A DNA stretch of 64,000 nucleotides from assembly GCF_932526225.1 (NCBI RefSeq), contig NC_064036.1:16262453-16326452 (forward strand), read 5' to 3'. Origin of the DNA: Nematostella vectensis. Its lineage: Eukaryota > Cnidaria > Anthozoa > Actiniaria > Edwardsiidae. Under the pieces are notes generated by a model. It searched no databases and was not told the origin of the DNA. It was given only the letters and a program-made list of their open reading frames with translations. The position numbers and the translations under genes were made by a program. This document shows positions 21,133-34,634 of the stretch, one piece after another; the stretch's first letter is position 1, and the number at the start of each line of letters is the position of its first letter.

Positions 21133-23780
21133 CCGCCCTCCCTCCTCTTCTTTTCAAGTAGGTATATATATATATATACATCGCTTTGTGCTGCTTTATG
21201 ATTTGATGGAAATATTGCATTTGCAAATAACAGGCAGTACTTATCTTAAAAAGACTTTTCTGGGTCTGTACATCCCCTGTTATGTATTCATTTGTTTGAT
21301 TATCCGATATAAATAACTTAAGCTTTGTATTTCTTGGCTATCGCTGGCGGCTAGTCATCCTATTGTTTTTTTCTTTTCGTTGTCAAAATTTTCCTTTTCA
21401 ATCTCTGCAGGATAATATATTTCCGACTCAGAGTGCTCGTCCTCCATTATCGACTTTAAGACCTGTTTGTTTCTTGTCTTTTTTTTGGTGGCTTTGGTTT
21501 TTTGGTCGATTCTGCTTTAGCGAAATCCGTGCAATCGAACTAAACAACACAAAAAGCTTACAAAATGTCCCGCTCCGGATACGGAAAAAGACGGGCAATC
21601 AACCATTTCTGTTTATTCTGGGTGTTAGAATTCGCTACTCGAACGTCGCTGTCGCTCATTTTACAGTTTGGAAAAGGTGGAAAAAATCCAACAAACAGAA
21701 GATTGTGAATTTTTTTTTTTTGCGTAGGGCAATACGGAATTCCGTAATGCCCTCAGATACGGGCAATACGGGAATGTCACGACTACCAATTAGCCAATCA
21801 CAGCGCGCGTACTATCGTAGCCATATAACAAAGCAACTTATTTAACCCCTATTGCCAATATGTATTGTTGTTATTGTCTGCATCTTGCATCTCATGTGTT
21901 TATTTTTTTTTCAAATAGTTGTGAAAATTCGTCAGATTATAAATGTCTTGATGAAAAGATTGTTTTGAAAGAAATTTCACTCTTTTATGAACCAGGGACT
22001 ACCTGAGAGCCAAGATGAATGCTAAAGACTGGAAGACATGAGAATTGAGAACCATGTCTTGAAAGATATCAGTAGGGGGTTCCTATTCACTAGTCATTTG
22101 ATACCCCCCACACATGGTCCAAGGAAAGGGTGGGGGATTAGACTTTAATAAAAGCCTGTTTCCAAGTTAAGAGTCAAAAACTTTTAATACCATCACCCCT
22201 CTTGATATATTCTGGTTAAAATGTAATCTAAAACCCCACATTAACCCCTGACTTCCCTAGGACCATAAGGGAGGGGGTGCAAATGACTAGGGCATTACTA
22301 TATGATTCAGCAGTACACACTTAATAGGTTTTTTTTAGAACAAGATACTTATATTATATAAAACTCAAAACAAACTTTTGCTTTTTAAATAATAAATATG
22401 TAAAGAAAACAGTTTTCTATCAACCCAAAGATAATGGGAAAGAAAATAAATAGGAAAGTACTGAATAAATAATAGGAAAATAATAGGAAAGTACTGAATA
22501 TACACATTATTGTTATTATATTTTCTTTTCAAACATTTAAAGAAAAGTCATATTTCTTTGTTTTCCTTCTCCCTGTTGACTATTTTTATGCAATTGATGC
22601 TCTTTGCTATTTCCCCTCTACACCAAAAATAAATTAATGAAGAGATTTGATTTTTAAATTAGAAATGTTCATTAAGTACTTTCACTTATATCTTTTTTAG
22701 GATTTCCTTTCCAAGTCTTTTTCCCATTACATTTATTTTAGAGGTTAGATTTATTTCATTGGAATGGTTGGATCCAGGGTTTCGCAAAACATAATGCATT
22801 ACTGGATGTATATTTGTAAATATTAATTCCCATGGGGATGGAAAATCACCACTTAAAATGGTACATTCAAACTTCAGTATTGCATCTTATCTAAAATTGT
22901 GTCTGACACTATATTCTATCTTTAAAATCCTGTTTCATCCATTTCTTGTTCTTCTTCTTCAAGGACAAAGCTTGTCAGAATGTAGCTTTACAAATGTACA
23001 TTAATGGAACTATTATTAAGAGGAAGGGTTTTTTTAGGGCAAAACAACCTTGTTCTTTTTCAATAATAGAATTATGTTCACATAGCTTGGATAGCATAGA
23101 AATGGCCTCTTTAGAGGCCTGTGGTGGTGAAAGGGTTAAGATAATTGTTTAAGGGGAAATGTCAAGAAATGTGCAATCAAATTATTTACATTACTGTTAT
23201 ATTTTTTTCACCAAACCTTTAAAGTTTAGTCAATTTCCTTTATATCTCCTCTCTCTTCAACTATTTTTTAGTCAATTGATATTCTTTGCTTTCTCTCTAC
23301 CCCAAACATAGATCAATGAAAGGGTTTGGTTTGAAATTAGAAGTAAGCATTTTATAGCACTGTCAGTGATGCCTTAGATGCTTTTTTTTAGATAGACTAA
23401 TCATCGAGTTGAGTTTGAATTGAGTTTGAGTTAAGTTTGAGTTAAGTTTGAGTTACCTTAGAAAGCTGTCAAAATAAAAATCTCACTATATTTTAACGTG
23501 AGAACTCGTAAGTCTGTCTTTCTTTCTACCAGGTGACGTTATTGATGCGTCAAGTATTTTGATTGACGGGTCGTGTTTGTCGCACCATAAGTATTATTGT
23601 TTACAAGTTTGGAGGTCAGGGTTTGGTGGTTGTTAGAGTAGGAACTAAAATCGCGGGTGCGGAACTGAATTCCCGGGAACAAAATCTCGAAAATTCAGAT
23701 GATTCGTTCCGGCCGGAACTGTTTTTCTAGGACTTTAGATTTTGTTCCGGCCGGAACAAAATCAGATAGGAACGAAAATC
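21133..23780. other. intergenic stretch with diverged repeats
   Basis: 22510-22700 and 23195-23380 are diverged copies of one segment. Parts of 22730-23010 resemble 35650-35980 (shared cacttaa/cagtatggcatct and caaagcttgtc blocks). A short gagtttgagttaa tandem repeat lies at 23405-23455, and palindromic ttccggccggaa motifs occur at 23708-23760. No gene is recognised. Confidence 0.45.
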
Positions 23781-23796
23781 ATGCTACATGGGCGCA

Positions 23797-23989
23797 CGGC
23801 GTCGAGTAGCTTTTGTTTCTGCTCGAGATTGTAGCTCAAGGCGAGATTAAAGTAGGCGTATTCGATAGCGGCGTAGGTAACGAGGAAGGGCATGGGGGCC
23901 AGCGCGTTCAGGTTCCCGATCAGAATGAAGAGCATGGAGATGACGGCCACGAAGATGGACGCCACGTACGGCCTCTTTTTGGCTCCTCT
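23797..23989 (-). pseudogene. orphan SLC12-like cation-chloride cotransporter exon
   Basis: On the minus strand, a CTCCAG acceptor is followed by codons for KKRPYVAS, a hydrophobic segment with LFILIGNLNALAP, then MPFLVTYAAIEYAYFNLAL and SYNLEQKQKLLD. The GNLNALAP...PFL.TYA...Y.YF pattern is that of late transmembrane helices in SLC12 cotransporters, closest in my memory to SLC12A8. Family members usually have IVT between AP and MPF, and it is missing here, which suggests a small in-frame deletion. No other exon of the gene is seen nearby. It is GC-richer than its surroundings. A captured gene fragment or pseudogene is more likely than a working exon. Confidence 0.5.
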
Positions 23990-24059
23990 CTGGAGGGGAG
24001 ACACGTCCCGGTCAGACACGTCACGTTAGAACATGTCACGGTGAGATCACGCAATGGTT

Positions 24060-25700
24060 AGCCTGCTAGCAGGCGGTACTCGGTGTTTTATCGCGGAAAA
24101 TCCGCTCCGTTCCGGTAATCGGGCGCCATCTTGAATTTTAAGCATCGAGGGATCCTGGGTGCGAGCGCAAAAAACGGAGCAAATTTTATGTCTGGATTCG
24201 AACATCGAGTAATAATGTAGAGATATCAGTACTTGTAAATACCTTTGTGCGATCATGCAGTCAGAGAGTAACCTTATTTTTCTTCCAATCGAAAAAAGTC
24301 ATCCCAATACCCATGGTGTGCCTAAAGTTCAAATACAACAAATATAATATATGAAAAAGTACTCCAGTGCGTGAAGCTAATTTCTGATTTCAAATTCGTG
24401 CTATTTATAAGAACGCTGTTAACCTAGGTTTCTATGCACGGGATTTTAAATTGTTCAACAAATTTGTTGTCTGTTGCATATGTACCGCTTGAACCCCTTT
24501 AGTTTAAAAACAAAACGTTCACATATAAAGAAACATCCGCTCAGAGGTGAGGGGCCGCTGCCCCTCCCCTGCCCCCCCCCCCCCCCCCTACCGCCGCCCC
24601 TGGATTATCGATGTTCGATTTATGCAGATATCCATCCAGTTATTAGTTGTGTTGACTATATATTGTCTGTTCTTTAATGAAAACTATAAATTGTCCATAA
24701 TTTTTGCCAACATTTTTACTACAGTACAACAATTAACACAAAATAATACAATTCTGTGTTTGAACTTTCATTTCAAAGTATGTCCTCATCTGCAAGCACC
24801 TGGTACAATTCTTGTGTGAATATTTCACTTAGGTCAAGTTTAATTACAGAGGGAGGAACGATAAGATTGCTGTGACGTGGTTGATCAGCTACACATTCAC
24901 GCCTTACACAAAATCGATAAGTACGTTTGACGGCAAAGTTTTTCCCTTCTGTTGTTTTATTTAGGGGCACCTAGAGCCCATCTACCTCGATACAAATATT
25001 ACCAGGCTTTAACTGTACATTCCTTGACTGTTCACTTTTTAAATCTCTGTGATTTGCAAGTGCTGAAGCCTCGCTTGTATTTGAAGAACACTGTGATAAA
25101 GAGTTGACAAGTCGAAATCCCGCAAAAATTACATCTTTTTCTTTTGTAGTAAGAGATTTCTGGTAGAGTTTATAGCGGAGCCAGCGCGGCAGTAGGCCGC
25201 GCGCGGAGCCCCATAGGTATAGAAATGGTCTATAACTAGGCGACTCAGTTTTTGTGGTCATGACGTCATTGTCACAAGCAGCCAGCCGCGATCTGCTTCG
25301 GCCTAGGCCTCTAGAGCACGCAAAACAATATGGCGGACGCTGCTAGAGTATTTCTGCCCCTCAAAGACACACACAAACTGACTGCAGAGAAGCCAAGAAT
25401 TGTCGAAAAAGAAGTGCTTGAAAAAAATACATTCGTGGGAATGCTAACCACGGATATGAACTTGTCTAATTATGTGCAAAAGACTGTGTAAAAGCATGGT
25501 TGAAAGTTTTGAAGAGTCAAGTCTTGTGCTCGAGTCAAGGTCAGCTGAAATGTCAGAGTAAGCCACAAGATAAAGATAGAAAAAACAAGCTAATTTTATG
25601 GACACCTCCGACAAGTGCTCCTATGTATTTGTTCTAGCACTGGCAGACGTAGGTAAGTTGGCGTATTGTATTAAAGTACTTAGCGGAACGATTGTTTTGT
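24060..25700. other. intergenic stretch, no supported gene
   Basis: Contains a C run at about 24576-24590. Adjoining minus-strand open frames of 96 and 65 codons (25261 down to 24773) show no domain I recognise. A short + ORF at 25331-25491 (ATGGCGGACGCTGCTAGAG start, about 53 codons) has a good start context and no known domain. It could be a first exon or a remnant of a repeated gene. 25160-25225 resembles 9120-9165. Confidence 0.3.
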
Positions 25701-25713
25701 TTTCAAACTTTAA

Positions 25714-28700
25714 AGGGGAACTGCAAGCTAAATACAACCAGGACTCATATTGAGATGTAAAAACAAAAAATACGCTTACTGTAGGTGTTTTCGCGCGGTT
25801 ATGATTCGTTTTCGAGAAATTCGACGTTTCGCCGCCATCTTGGATGTTTTGCTCGTCAGCGCATAAGCTGTCAGCGGTCGCTTTTGTGACGTACTGTATG
25901 AACAAGATGGCGTTTTGTTCCCGCCTTATGCAAATATTTATTCTCATTGCGGGCGCGCCTCTTCGAGTTACACTCAGACTACTCCTTGTAAACTTGCTTC
26001 GAGCTGTAATCACCGAGGTTGCAGCATATCAAACTCAGATACAAAGTATGATGTTACTCCGTAGGACGCAGAACATCAATTAGGGGAACACTGTTTAAAA
26101 CAAGATCGAAAAAGTGTGACAGAAGACCATGAGGTGAAACAAAACCCAATATGTGCGACTTCATGTACTCATACAACTGTTCGATAAACTTACAACATAT
26201 AACTTATCGTTTGATCCGCCACAAGTACCTGGATATAAATACTTTTCCACGTAACAGAAAAACTGTAAGTGATATTTTGAAATATTTTGTAATACTGTTG
26301 AAAATGTAAATAGAAGGCATTTAGCAAATTGGAAATAAATTCGATAAGAGTACGTGTTTACATGCAGCTTTTTTAGCGAGGAAATAGTCGATGAAGTAGA
26401 TTTTTTTAGATTATTTGTTGATTGTATTTATACTTATTGTATGCTAGCTATTACTGCCGAACAGACCTTCTAATAAAATTGTGTAGATGAACTGCTAAAA
26501 GTTGTGTATTTGATTGTATACTCTCGTCTCAGTGAGTCTTTGCATTAAAAACTGTTGTTGTAAAATGAGGGTCGTTCTTCGGGATTGAACAGAGTAGGAG
26601 AACTGGTATAAAGAACCTGAAGGATAACAGAATAAGTTACATGCTACCCAATGATAAGACAAAAAAATCTGGGTATAGCAAGCACAATACAGTTTATATG
26701 TGGGCTATGTGTGCAGAATCAAAAGCAACTCCTCTTTTCTCGAATGGCTCCAACTCTTGAAAATAATTCATAGTCTGGGAGAGTGTTGATAAAATGAAAT
26801 AATCAGTCATCAATTGTTGCGGAATAGTTCTTAAATACCAAACACTACAAAAGACCATGCTTACTGGAATTAAAGCGCCAAATCATAAAAACAGGCTTAT
26901 ATTTACGGTAAAATTATTGTAAAAAAGCAACCCCTTTTTTTTTCAGTGCATTTCAAGTAATCATGCAGTAGAGATCGTGCATGGTATGATGTTCACCATC
27001 TTGGTAAAATATGAACAACTATAACAAATTTGGAATCACCATAACAGCATCAAAACTCCCCTAGTAAGCCTCACTAGTCAGCCTCCAGGACATTTTGTTC
27101 TTCAGCTAGAAGAGGGGTCTTAAAAGAAAATAGAAAGAGGGGGTTTAGAATGATAGAAATAGGGGTTTTATTTCAAAATCTCTGTCTCTAGCTTTTGGCA
27201 CTTGGTGATTTTAGCCCCTAGTTAGCAGAGCTTTTTCTGTAATCACATAGAAGGTAGCACTAAAAAATAAGCTAATAAATGTTCATATAAAATAAAACAA
27301 GACAACTCCTCTCTATTTCTGCCATTTATTGGTTCCACAAAAAAATTAATATCAGATTTCTGCTGAGCATTAGTACATTTCCAAGGGAATTGCAGCCCCA
27401 ATCCAACAACCACCTCCCCCTCATTGACACACTCCAGGCTACAGGCAAGGGGTACACTATACAAAATCATATAAAAACTAGTTCAGATATTGGCAGTGTG
27501 TGGTGCCAACATGCTTCTGTCCATAGAAAACTAAAAGGGTTGATCTTTTTGCCCAATCTATTAATGATTGATATTGATTGTGTTCAAGTAAAAGTCTAAC
27601 ACTGACCCATAACCCTAGATTCAGATATTTGCAATTTGATTGAAACAACTCAGTATATTCCACATAGTCAAAATGAATGTAGACTCACATATATAGCAGG
27701 TGTGAAGCATGAAGTTATTCTTTTTAGGTTCTTCATCAGTGTAATCCTTGCATTCAAACATTCTCATATACTGGTAACATTTGGTAACATTTGATTGGAC
27801 TTTTATCATCCAGAGGTGGGGAATGCAGTCATCAACCACATTCCAGAAAATGATAAGCAGCACATCACATTGTGACTGCCACCAAAATGAACAAATAAAA
27901 TGGACTGTTTGTACAATAGTATTTTAAGTCACTAGCTTGATTCTTCATTTTTAGAGCATCACTCTAATAAAAAAAATATTATAAGGTTCTTATAAAAAAA
28001 AGGAATGTATTTATTATAACTTACAGTACTTTCATATTATGAAAAGTCCAAATACCAGCAGACAATCAAGAGGCTATATTGAAACACTATAGTAGGCATC
28101 CATGAGTTCAAATAATTGTGTAAAAAGTAGCCAATAAAATGATGGTTGTACTTTATTGACTGAAAAACATTACAGCATCCTTACAGTATAAATTTTAAAT
28201 AATATATAATGTATAATTAACAATAAATGATATATGAACTATTTTAAAGAAAACGCCATTCATATTATAAAATACAGATTAAAACCATAGCAGGTCAAAG
28301 CTATTACAGTAACATTACTAAAGATATTTCGCAAAATAAAGAAGAATGAAAACCTGAAGTTTCTAAATAAATTCTCATATTAGCCTAGCGTATGAAGGAT
28401 GCAATTTCGGATGTCATGTTACACAATTGACTTCAAAGCAAAGTACTCGAAATGTAGAATGTAAGACAAGGAAAATGTTATACCTGAATCTTCTTATTCA
28501 TTTTCAAGTAAAAGCTTATTTTACCCATTTCTAAGGCTAATAACTTCATTAGCAGCACGACAAAGTTTTTACGCACATGTACACCGATTCCTCAGATCCA
28601 TTGTGATTTGGTTGTGATATGCTTGCTCTTGCATAGTTTCGAGCTTGAATGATTCAACGTGAGGTTGTTTGATGCAACGTGAAATGAGACGAAAACAAAT

Positions 28701-28947
28701 GGCTGCAACAAAGTTTCAGCGGTAATGCCAAAGAGCAACGTAGACCACGCCATCTTGTTCATACAGTACGTCACAAAAGCGACCGCTGACAGTTTATGCG
28801 CTAACGAGCAAAACATCCAAGATGGCGGCGAAACGTCGAATTTCTCGAAAACGAATTATAACCGCGCGAAAACACCTACAGTAAGCGTATTTTTTTGTTT
28901 TTACATCTAAATACGAGTCCTGGTTGTATTTAGCTTGCAGTTCCCCT
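25714..28947. mobile_element. 3.2 kb TTAA element with 200 bp inverted ends
   Basis: TTAA (25710-25713) is followed by AGGGGAACTGCAAGC, and the mirror image GCTTGCAGTTCCCCT is followed by TTAA (28948-28951). The inverted ends run about 200 bp (25714-25912 and 28748-28947) at roughly 90 percent identity. TTAA target duplication with such ends fits Kolobok or piggyBac superfamily DNA transposons. The 2.8 kb interior is AT-rich and shows no transposase, so it is non-autonomous or has lost its gene. Confidence 0.75.
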
Positions 28948-28951
28948 TTAA

Positions 28952-31860
28952 ACACCTTTTTCATTGTTGAATTTAATTTACTTTAAGTACTTACCTCAGG
29001 GAATAAATATTCTAGGCTGTATTTATCAAATTCGATCCCTAAATCTGCCATTCACCATCTATCATAGGAAAATTATAACTACTATTCATGAATAAATTGA
29101 ATATAAGTTACCAGAACTGTCAACTCTGTCACAAGATTTTGGACCTCATCATAAACCTAATTTTTGTGAGAATGTTCATACATTCTCTGTATTCATCCGC
29201 ATTGGCTCTCTTGTGTTTTTTTTTCCACATATTTCCACGTATTTAATCCGATTTCACAAGATTTCTGTCAAAGTTAGGTTGACAGCTATGATATACTAGA
29301 AATAAAACCAAAAGTGATTTTTAATTCATTTCAATGAATGATTGGTCAAATTCCCACAAAGATGAGCAGGGCTTAAATGAATTACTTGGGTAATTCATTT
29401 AAGCTCCAGCTTTCTTTGGAGAATGAAATAGAGAACTGGTTTCCTAAAACCTTAAAGAAATTGAGAGCTGGTCTCCTAAAACCCTAAGTATTAGTAATTT
29501 GTGAAAAACAACATATATTTGATAAACACTTTAAATTTAAATCGACTATTCTGGAATTCTGTTTTGATTTTTAAAAAAAGTTGCACATACACATTAGGAC
29601 CTTGAGGATTTGTTATTACCTAAAAATATGCCTTGTTTTGATACCACCTACAATATTTTCATTAACCCTGGGTACCTCAATGTTTTCTTACAAACCTTAA
29701 AAAAAACTTTTTTTTTCTCATGTCACAATATAATGTGGTCCAAAAGTAAAATTCAGGTTTTATAGAAAGCCAAGACAGCTTTTTTGTAGAAGAGCAATTT
29801 GCTCAAAAGCAATGTGTTTTTTTAGTTTTAGGTTTTATAAATTAGGTTTATGTGGTATAATTTGTATCCTATTTTTAGTTTTAGGTTTTATGAATTAGAA
29901 TTAGAATGAATTTTATGAATTATCGTATGGAAATTACCAGTTTTTTCTTAAATGCTTTTCTCCAAACTTCTTCTGGTTAATCTCAGCAAGAGATTCTGAA
30001 ATAAAGCTGAGACACAAGCTGCTGGCTAAGAGGAATGACCCAGGGCAGGATGTACATATAAAGCATTGGTATTTAATGTAGGTCACCAAAAATAAACACA
30101 TATAAAGTAACAAAAAGTAAGATTATATTTTAATGGAAAAATGGTTCTGAAAAATGAACCAGAGTTATAAAGCTAGTTTTTTCCAAGTTAGCCTGACAGG
30201 TTCTTGTATAATGTGTGGTTAGTGACATTTAGGCTATTAAGGTTCATAAATAGTCTCTTGCTATTACAATGACTCATGGTAAAGTAATTGAGGTAGTAAG
30301 TTAATCATAAAAAACAAAAACAGGTCTCCTATATGATCCCTTAAGATCAAATTTAAAACTATTTAGAAATCAATTTTCCTATTTCAACCTATTTCAAATT
30401 ATAGGCTAAATAGATGCTTATAAAAAGGATTCTAATTTGATAATTTTAGGTTAACAGGCTCATTCAAGGTTCTTATCTGTGGTTCTTAACTGTATAATAA
30501 AATATTTTTCAAATATGTTGGAGTGCTTTTAATCCACCCTTAGCAAAGTTACATTCTAAAGCACAAGAGAGAAGGTTAATAAAGATATTTTTCCGATTTT
30601 TGAATTGCTTACTTTGAAACTTACACAAGAGAAAGAAAATGATAAAGCCCTATCTTTGCAAGTTCAGTAAAGTAGTACGTAAAAGGAATTGGGACAGTAC
30701 AGGCAGGGAATGAGTACTTTTACCTCAAACCCACTATGATAGTGTGATTTACTGATATACTTATTAATGTATAGGAATTTGATATGTATTTGTTTATTGT
30801 TTTTAATTTTGAAGAGAATAAAATAGCACCCAGTTTTTTGTGAGGAACTTTAATTGATCCTCATTACCTCAAGTACCATCCTTCTTTTGACTATCTAACA
30901 ATGTATATCTCTCCTTTTTGGCTTATTCCAATGATCTTGTAAAGGCTTTACTTGGTGCTGACCGGAACCGAGCATTACGCTTTTTACTGTTCTTGTCTCC
31001 ACCATGATTATCATCTGAATCTTCTGAACCTTTTGATTCGTAACTTTTATTTTAAAAATTAACATATACAACAACCAGCGGGATCCCTTTCCATAATGGA
31101 AAGCCTGGGTTATAGGTTTCTTCATCCCACCACTCCATAGGAGATGCGCAATGACATCTTTTCTTTTTCTGTAGAATTAGAAAAGGCCATTTATTGAGAA
31201 AGTGTTTGAACAAGTTGATTTGGTCACTATAAAATGTTGGTTATCTGGTATATTCCGTTGTTTTCTTTTTTCTGGTGTTTTTCTGATTACAGAATTTTCA
31301 TGCAAAAAGAAGTTTCCTCAACATAATACATACCACAGGAACATGTGTTTGTGTTTTTTTATGAATGGGCTTAATTAGAGAAGTAAATATAAAAAATGTT
31401 ATTTTTCACCTTCGATTTTCCTTTGTTCAAATTTCGATTAAAATTTTGTTCAGTTTGTTACGCCGGGTAATTTAAAATAACTTCAAAGTGTGAGGAAATT
31501 TAAAACTACTTCATTTGCTTGAAAAAGACGATTTTCTGACACTGCCATGTCTCTAGCATTTGGGTTTCCGTACACAGCTGCCGTGTCTCCTGCGAGCAGA
31601 GGCAATTGTAGCCTGCGAAAGGCAGACTGATCTCTCATTTCTTACACAGCGTAAAAAATAAAATAAAATAAAATAGCTGCTCGTGCCAGTATTAGGCTTC
31701 TTTGTGTCAACACTGTGATACATATGCCGGTTTTATCATCCTATATCAAAACAAACCACTTTTAGATGGAATTTTCTTTTTATTCTATTACATTTGTTCC
31801 ATCAGCCTGTTGTATTACCCAACTGAGTTATCAATCAATTGTTGCATTGGTAGAATATGT
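28952..31860. other. intergenic stretch, no gene recognised
   Basis: Very AT-rich with short frames only. A small repeated motif (ttttagttttaggttttata/gaatta) occurs around 29820-29930. No coding region or transposon end is supported. Confidence 0.4.
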
Positions 31861-31861
31861 T

Positions 31862-32200
31862 GCGGGGGGGGGGGGGGGGGGGGGGGAACTCTCCCTAAAA
31901 AAATGTACACATGCTTGTCCTATCCCTTAGGGTATAAAATTTACCCGAAGTGCTATCCCTTAGAGTCTTCTGGAAATCTGCTATTCCTTAGGGTGTCTAC
32001 CAGGGGACCGACTCACACTTCCTGTTACAGTTTGTAGGACTTTCTGAGGCATGCTTGATAGGAGAGTCTTAGATGCCCGAACTGCTGAAACCTGATAATC
32101 TGTTTGTTTTATCTGCTATCACTTAGGGTTAAAAAAAAACCAGAAACCACACCCATTTTGCTAAATTCATTTTTTAGGGAGAGTCCCCTCCCCCCACCCC
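31862..32200. mobile_element. MITE-like element with G-run ends
   Basis: A 23-base G run (31864-31886) followed by aactctccctaaaaaaatg is mirrored by cattttttagggagagt plus a C-rich run at 32168-32205. The interior (about 290 bp) holds repeats of tatcccttagggt. No coding capacity. Confidence 0.55.
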
Positions 32201-32863
32201 CCGGGATGTGTGGACTAGTGTAAAAATGGCAAGTAAAAGATCCAAGTCAGAACGTATTTGATCAATTGTCACTATCACCAACTCCTGGCGGAAAACAACC
32301 AAGAATGTCTGGATTACCAGATCGATGGCAAAGTCGTCCCTCAGCTTCTTTATGGCCTCTCTCCAACTCCCAGGCATTATGGTATCCGCAAAGTTCTCTT
32401 TGGACATGAATTGGAATCTGTCACCTCCATCATGCTGCCGTTTGAGATGAAATCAATAAATCGCGATCGCTGTGTGCTTTTTTCTGGGAGTCGGTTCATT
32501 TTTCTTGAAGCCACTAATACTTTCAGTTCACAAACAACTAGTTACAAGCCAGGACAGATCCGACTCTTTTAGAGTGAAAACGCTTCAGCTAAACCTCGAC
32601 CCGTCTCTAGTCAACTGCAGAGCATATCGAGCATGCAAGCGATTTCTTTTAAGGACTAGCTCATTAAAATGAAAGAAACAACTAAAAAGAAAACTAGTTA
32701 ATATAAAGGTATTTACTTGTGTAAACTCACATCAAACTGATTCTTTTTAAGGTACTTTAACACCGCATTATTCAACCTGGTTATGCATGAGTCAACGAAA
32801 ACCCCGACCCCCCCACCCCGGGACAAGGTGGGGATTAGACAAAACCCTTGGTCAAATCTCATT

Positions 32864-33460
32864 TAATGTCCCCACCCCTGGGGACACAGTCCAATAGCGA
32901 ATCTTTACCAAATGCCCCACCCTGGGGACAGTTCAATAGCGAATCTTCACCAAATGCCCCACCCTGGGGACACAGTCCAATAGCGAATCTTTACCAAATG
33001 CCCCACCCTGGGGACACAGTCCAATAGCGAATCTTTACCAAATGCCCCACCCTGGGGACACAGTCCAATAGCGAATCTTTACCAAATGCCCCACCCTGGG
33101 GACACAGTCCAATAGCGAATCTTTACCAAATGCCCCACCCTGGGGACACAGTCCAATAGCGAATCTTTACCAAATGCCTCACCCTGGGGACACAGTCCAA
33201 TAGCGAATCTTTACCAAATGCCCCACCCTGGGGACACAGTCCAATAGCGAATCTTTACCAAATGCCCCACCCTAGGGACACAGTCCAATAGCGAATCTTT
33301 ACCAAATGCCCCACCCTAGGGTCAAAGTCCAATAGCGAATCTTTACCAAATGCCCCACCCTGGGGACACAGTCCAATAGCGAATCTTTACCAAATGCCCC
33401 ACCCTAGGGACACAGTCCAATAGCGAATCTTTACCAAATGCCCCACCCTGGGGACAGGGT
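32864..33460 (+). repeat. 44 bp minisatellite, about 13 copies
   Basis: The unit CACAGTCCAATAGCGAATCT plus TTACCAAATGCCCCACCCTGGGGA is repeated head-to-tail with very few substitutions; one early unit is shortened. The high identity implies recent expansion. Confidence 0.95.
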
Positions 33461-33618
33461 TTTCAGTAGCTGGCACATCTTGGTTAACCTGAAAATATGA
33501 ATACAATGTGGTTTAGTGTATTTTTATTTACTACTGTACTATTTTAATCCTTCCAAAACCCCTCTATTCTGTCAGTGTTAACAAGTTGCAATAATCAAGT
33601 ACACTGACCTTTACTGAC

Positions 33619-33758
33619 CCTGCAAAGCCATTCTCCGTCTGGAGCAGTCGTCATGCCAATGCAATCCATATGGAACCAAACAATTGGGCAGCTGGGACTG
33701 TCACATGCGATCATCTCACCACTTTCACCTTGTCCACACAGGCAATAGACGTCACACT
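33619..33758 (-). CDS. PHD zinc-finger exon (partial gene)
   Basis: Read on the minus strand from an AG acceptor at about 33760, the exon encodes ECDVYCLCGQGESGEMIACD, then SPSCPIVWFHMDCIGM and GEWLC, ending before a GTCAGT donor at 33618. The C-x-C ... C-x4-C ... H-x2-C ... W-x-C spacing is a PHD finger, a module that reads histone H3 tails. No neighbouring exon is confidently found, although 32174-32407 (-) is an open frame without recognisable domain. A fragment of its 3' edge (gagaatggctttgcag) is repeated at 34680-34696. It may be part of a transposon-borne gene or an orphan exon. Confidence 0.6.
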
Positions 33759-33819
33759 CTTTAAAATAAAAACAATATTATAGTAGTATTCACTTTAAAG
33801 CAGAAGGCTACAAACTTAA

Positions 33820-34634
33820 AGTTCTTAAAACCTTTCACTTATATCAATCTAGCCAAAACAAAGCATAGATAGACTTTCAAATTCTGAAAAGGGAATTGAA
33901 TTTGATTGAAATCTGAATTTTCTACAGATCTTTGAAAATTTTCCTGGCCGCGCGAAAGGAGATTAATGAATAATTCCAAGTTTTGGTGGGAAAATCTGAA
34001 ACAACGTATTTTCCTTAAATCCGTAAAAATTCATAGATGGCGATACCACAAAATATTGGCGGATTTTTTTCTATTGCAATGCTACCCACAATGAAGCGAA
34101 GAATAATTTAAAGTCGAGAATTGTATGCGAAAAAAGAAAATATCGTTTTGTTGTAGGTTTCAAAAACAGTGCGCGCTCGTGAGAATGTCGCCATTCTTGA
34201 TTGCGAATGCAGCGCGCGCGCACAATGCAAAAACAATTCAAAGACTAAAAAATATCTGCTAAATTTTGCAGATTTGTTTCCTGAAGTTAAATAATCATTT
34301 GACAACCAGGTTGATATATAAAGATGACGGTAAAAGTTGTAATCACACAACGTTCTTCAGCAATAACTAAGAAGACATGAAGACGGGAACCGGTTTAGCG
34401 CGCGCATACTGTTTTCTAATGTAATTTGGATGACATCTCGATCTACGTCACAAATGACTGGACCCGGGCCTTTCAGTTCACGGCCTTTTTTCCGGAGGTT
34501 GACCAAAATACCTCAATATAACAGATTTCGCGCGAACGCGTGTTTTACAGGGTCCATACGAACCACATACCATTTGGAAGATGAAAATATAAAGAATTGA
34601 CAAAGTCTATCAGCTCTGAAAGATTATATGGACT
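33820..34634. mobile_element. TTAA-flanked repeat, copy 2 (uninterrupted)
   Basis: TTAA 33816-33819, then AGTTC; GGACT at 34630-34634, then TTAA. It is homologous to both halves of the element at 3512-8452. Relative to copy 1 it contains about 85 extra bases near 34300-34385. No transposase. Confidence 0.75.

Noticed and set aside
24773-25261. Two adjoining minus-strand frames of 65 and 96 codons
   Set aside because: No recognisable domain and no matching exon borders; could be a transposon remnant but cannot be supported.
32174-32407. Minus-strand frame of 77 codons beside the composite element
   Set aside because: No domain recognised and no confident splice partners; left as an unassigned open frame, possibly linked to the PHD exon.
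32864-33460. CRISPR-like array
   Set aside because: Units are contiguous 44 bp tandem copies without unique spacers, in an animal genome; it is a minisatellite.
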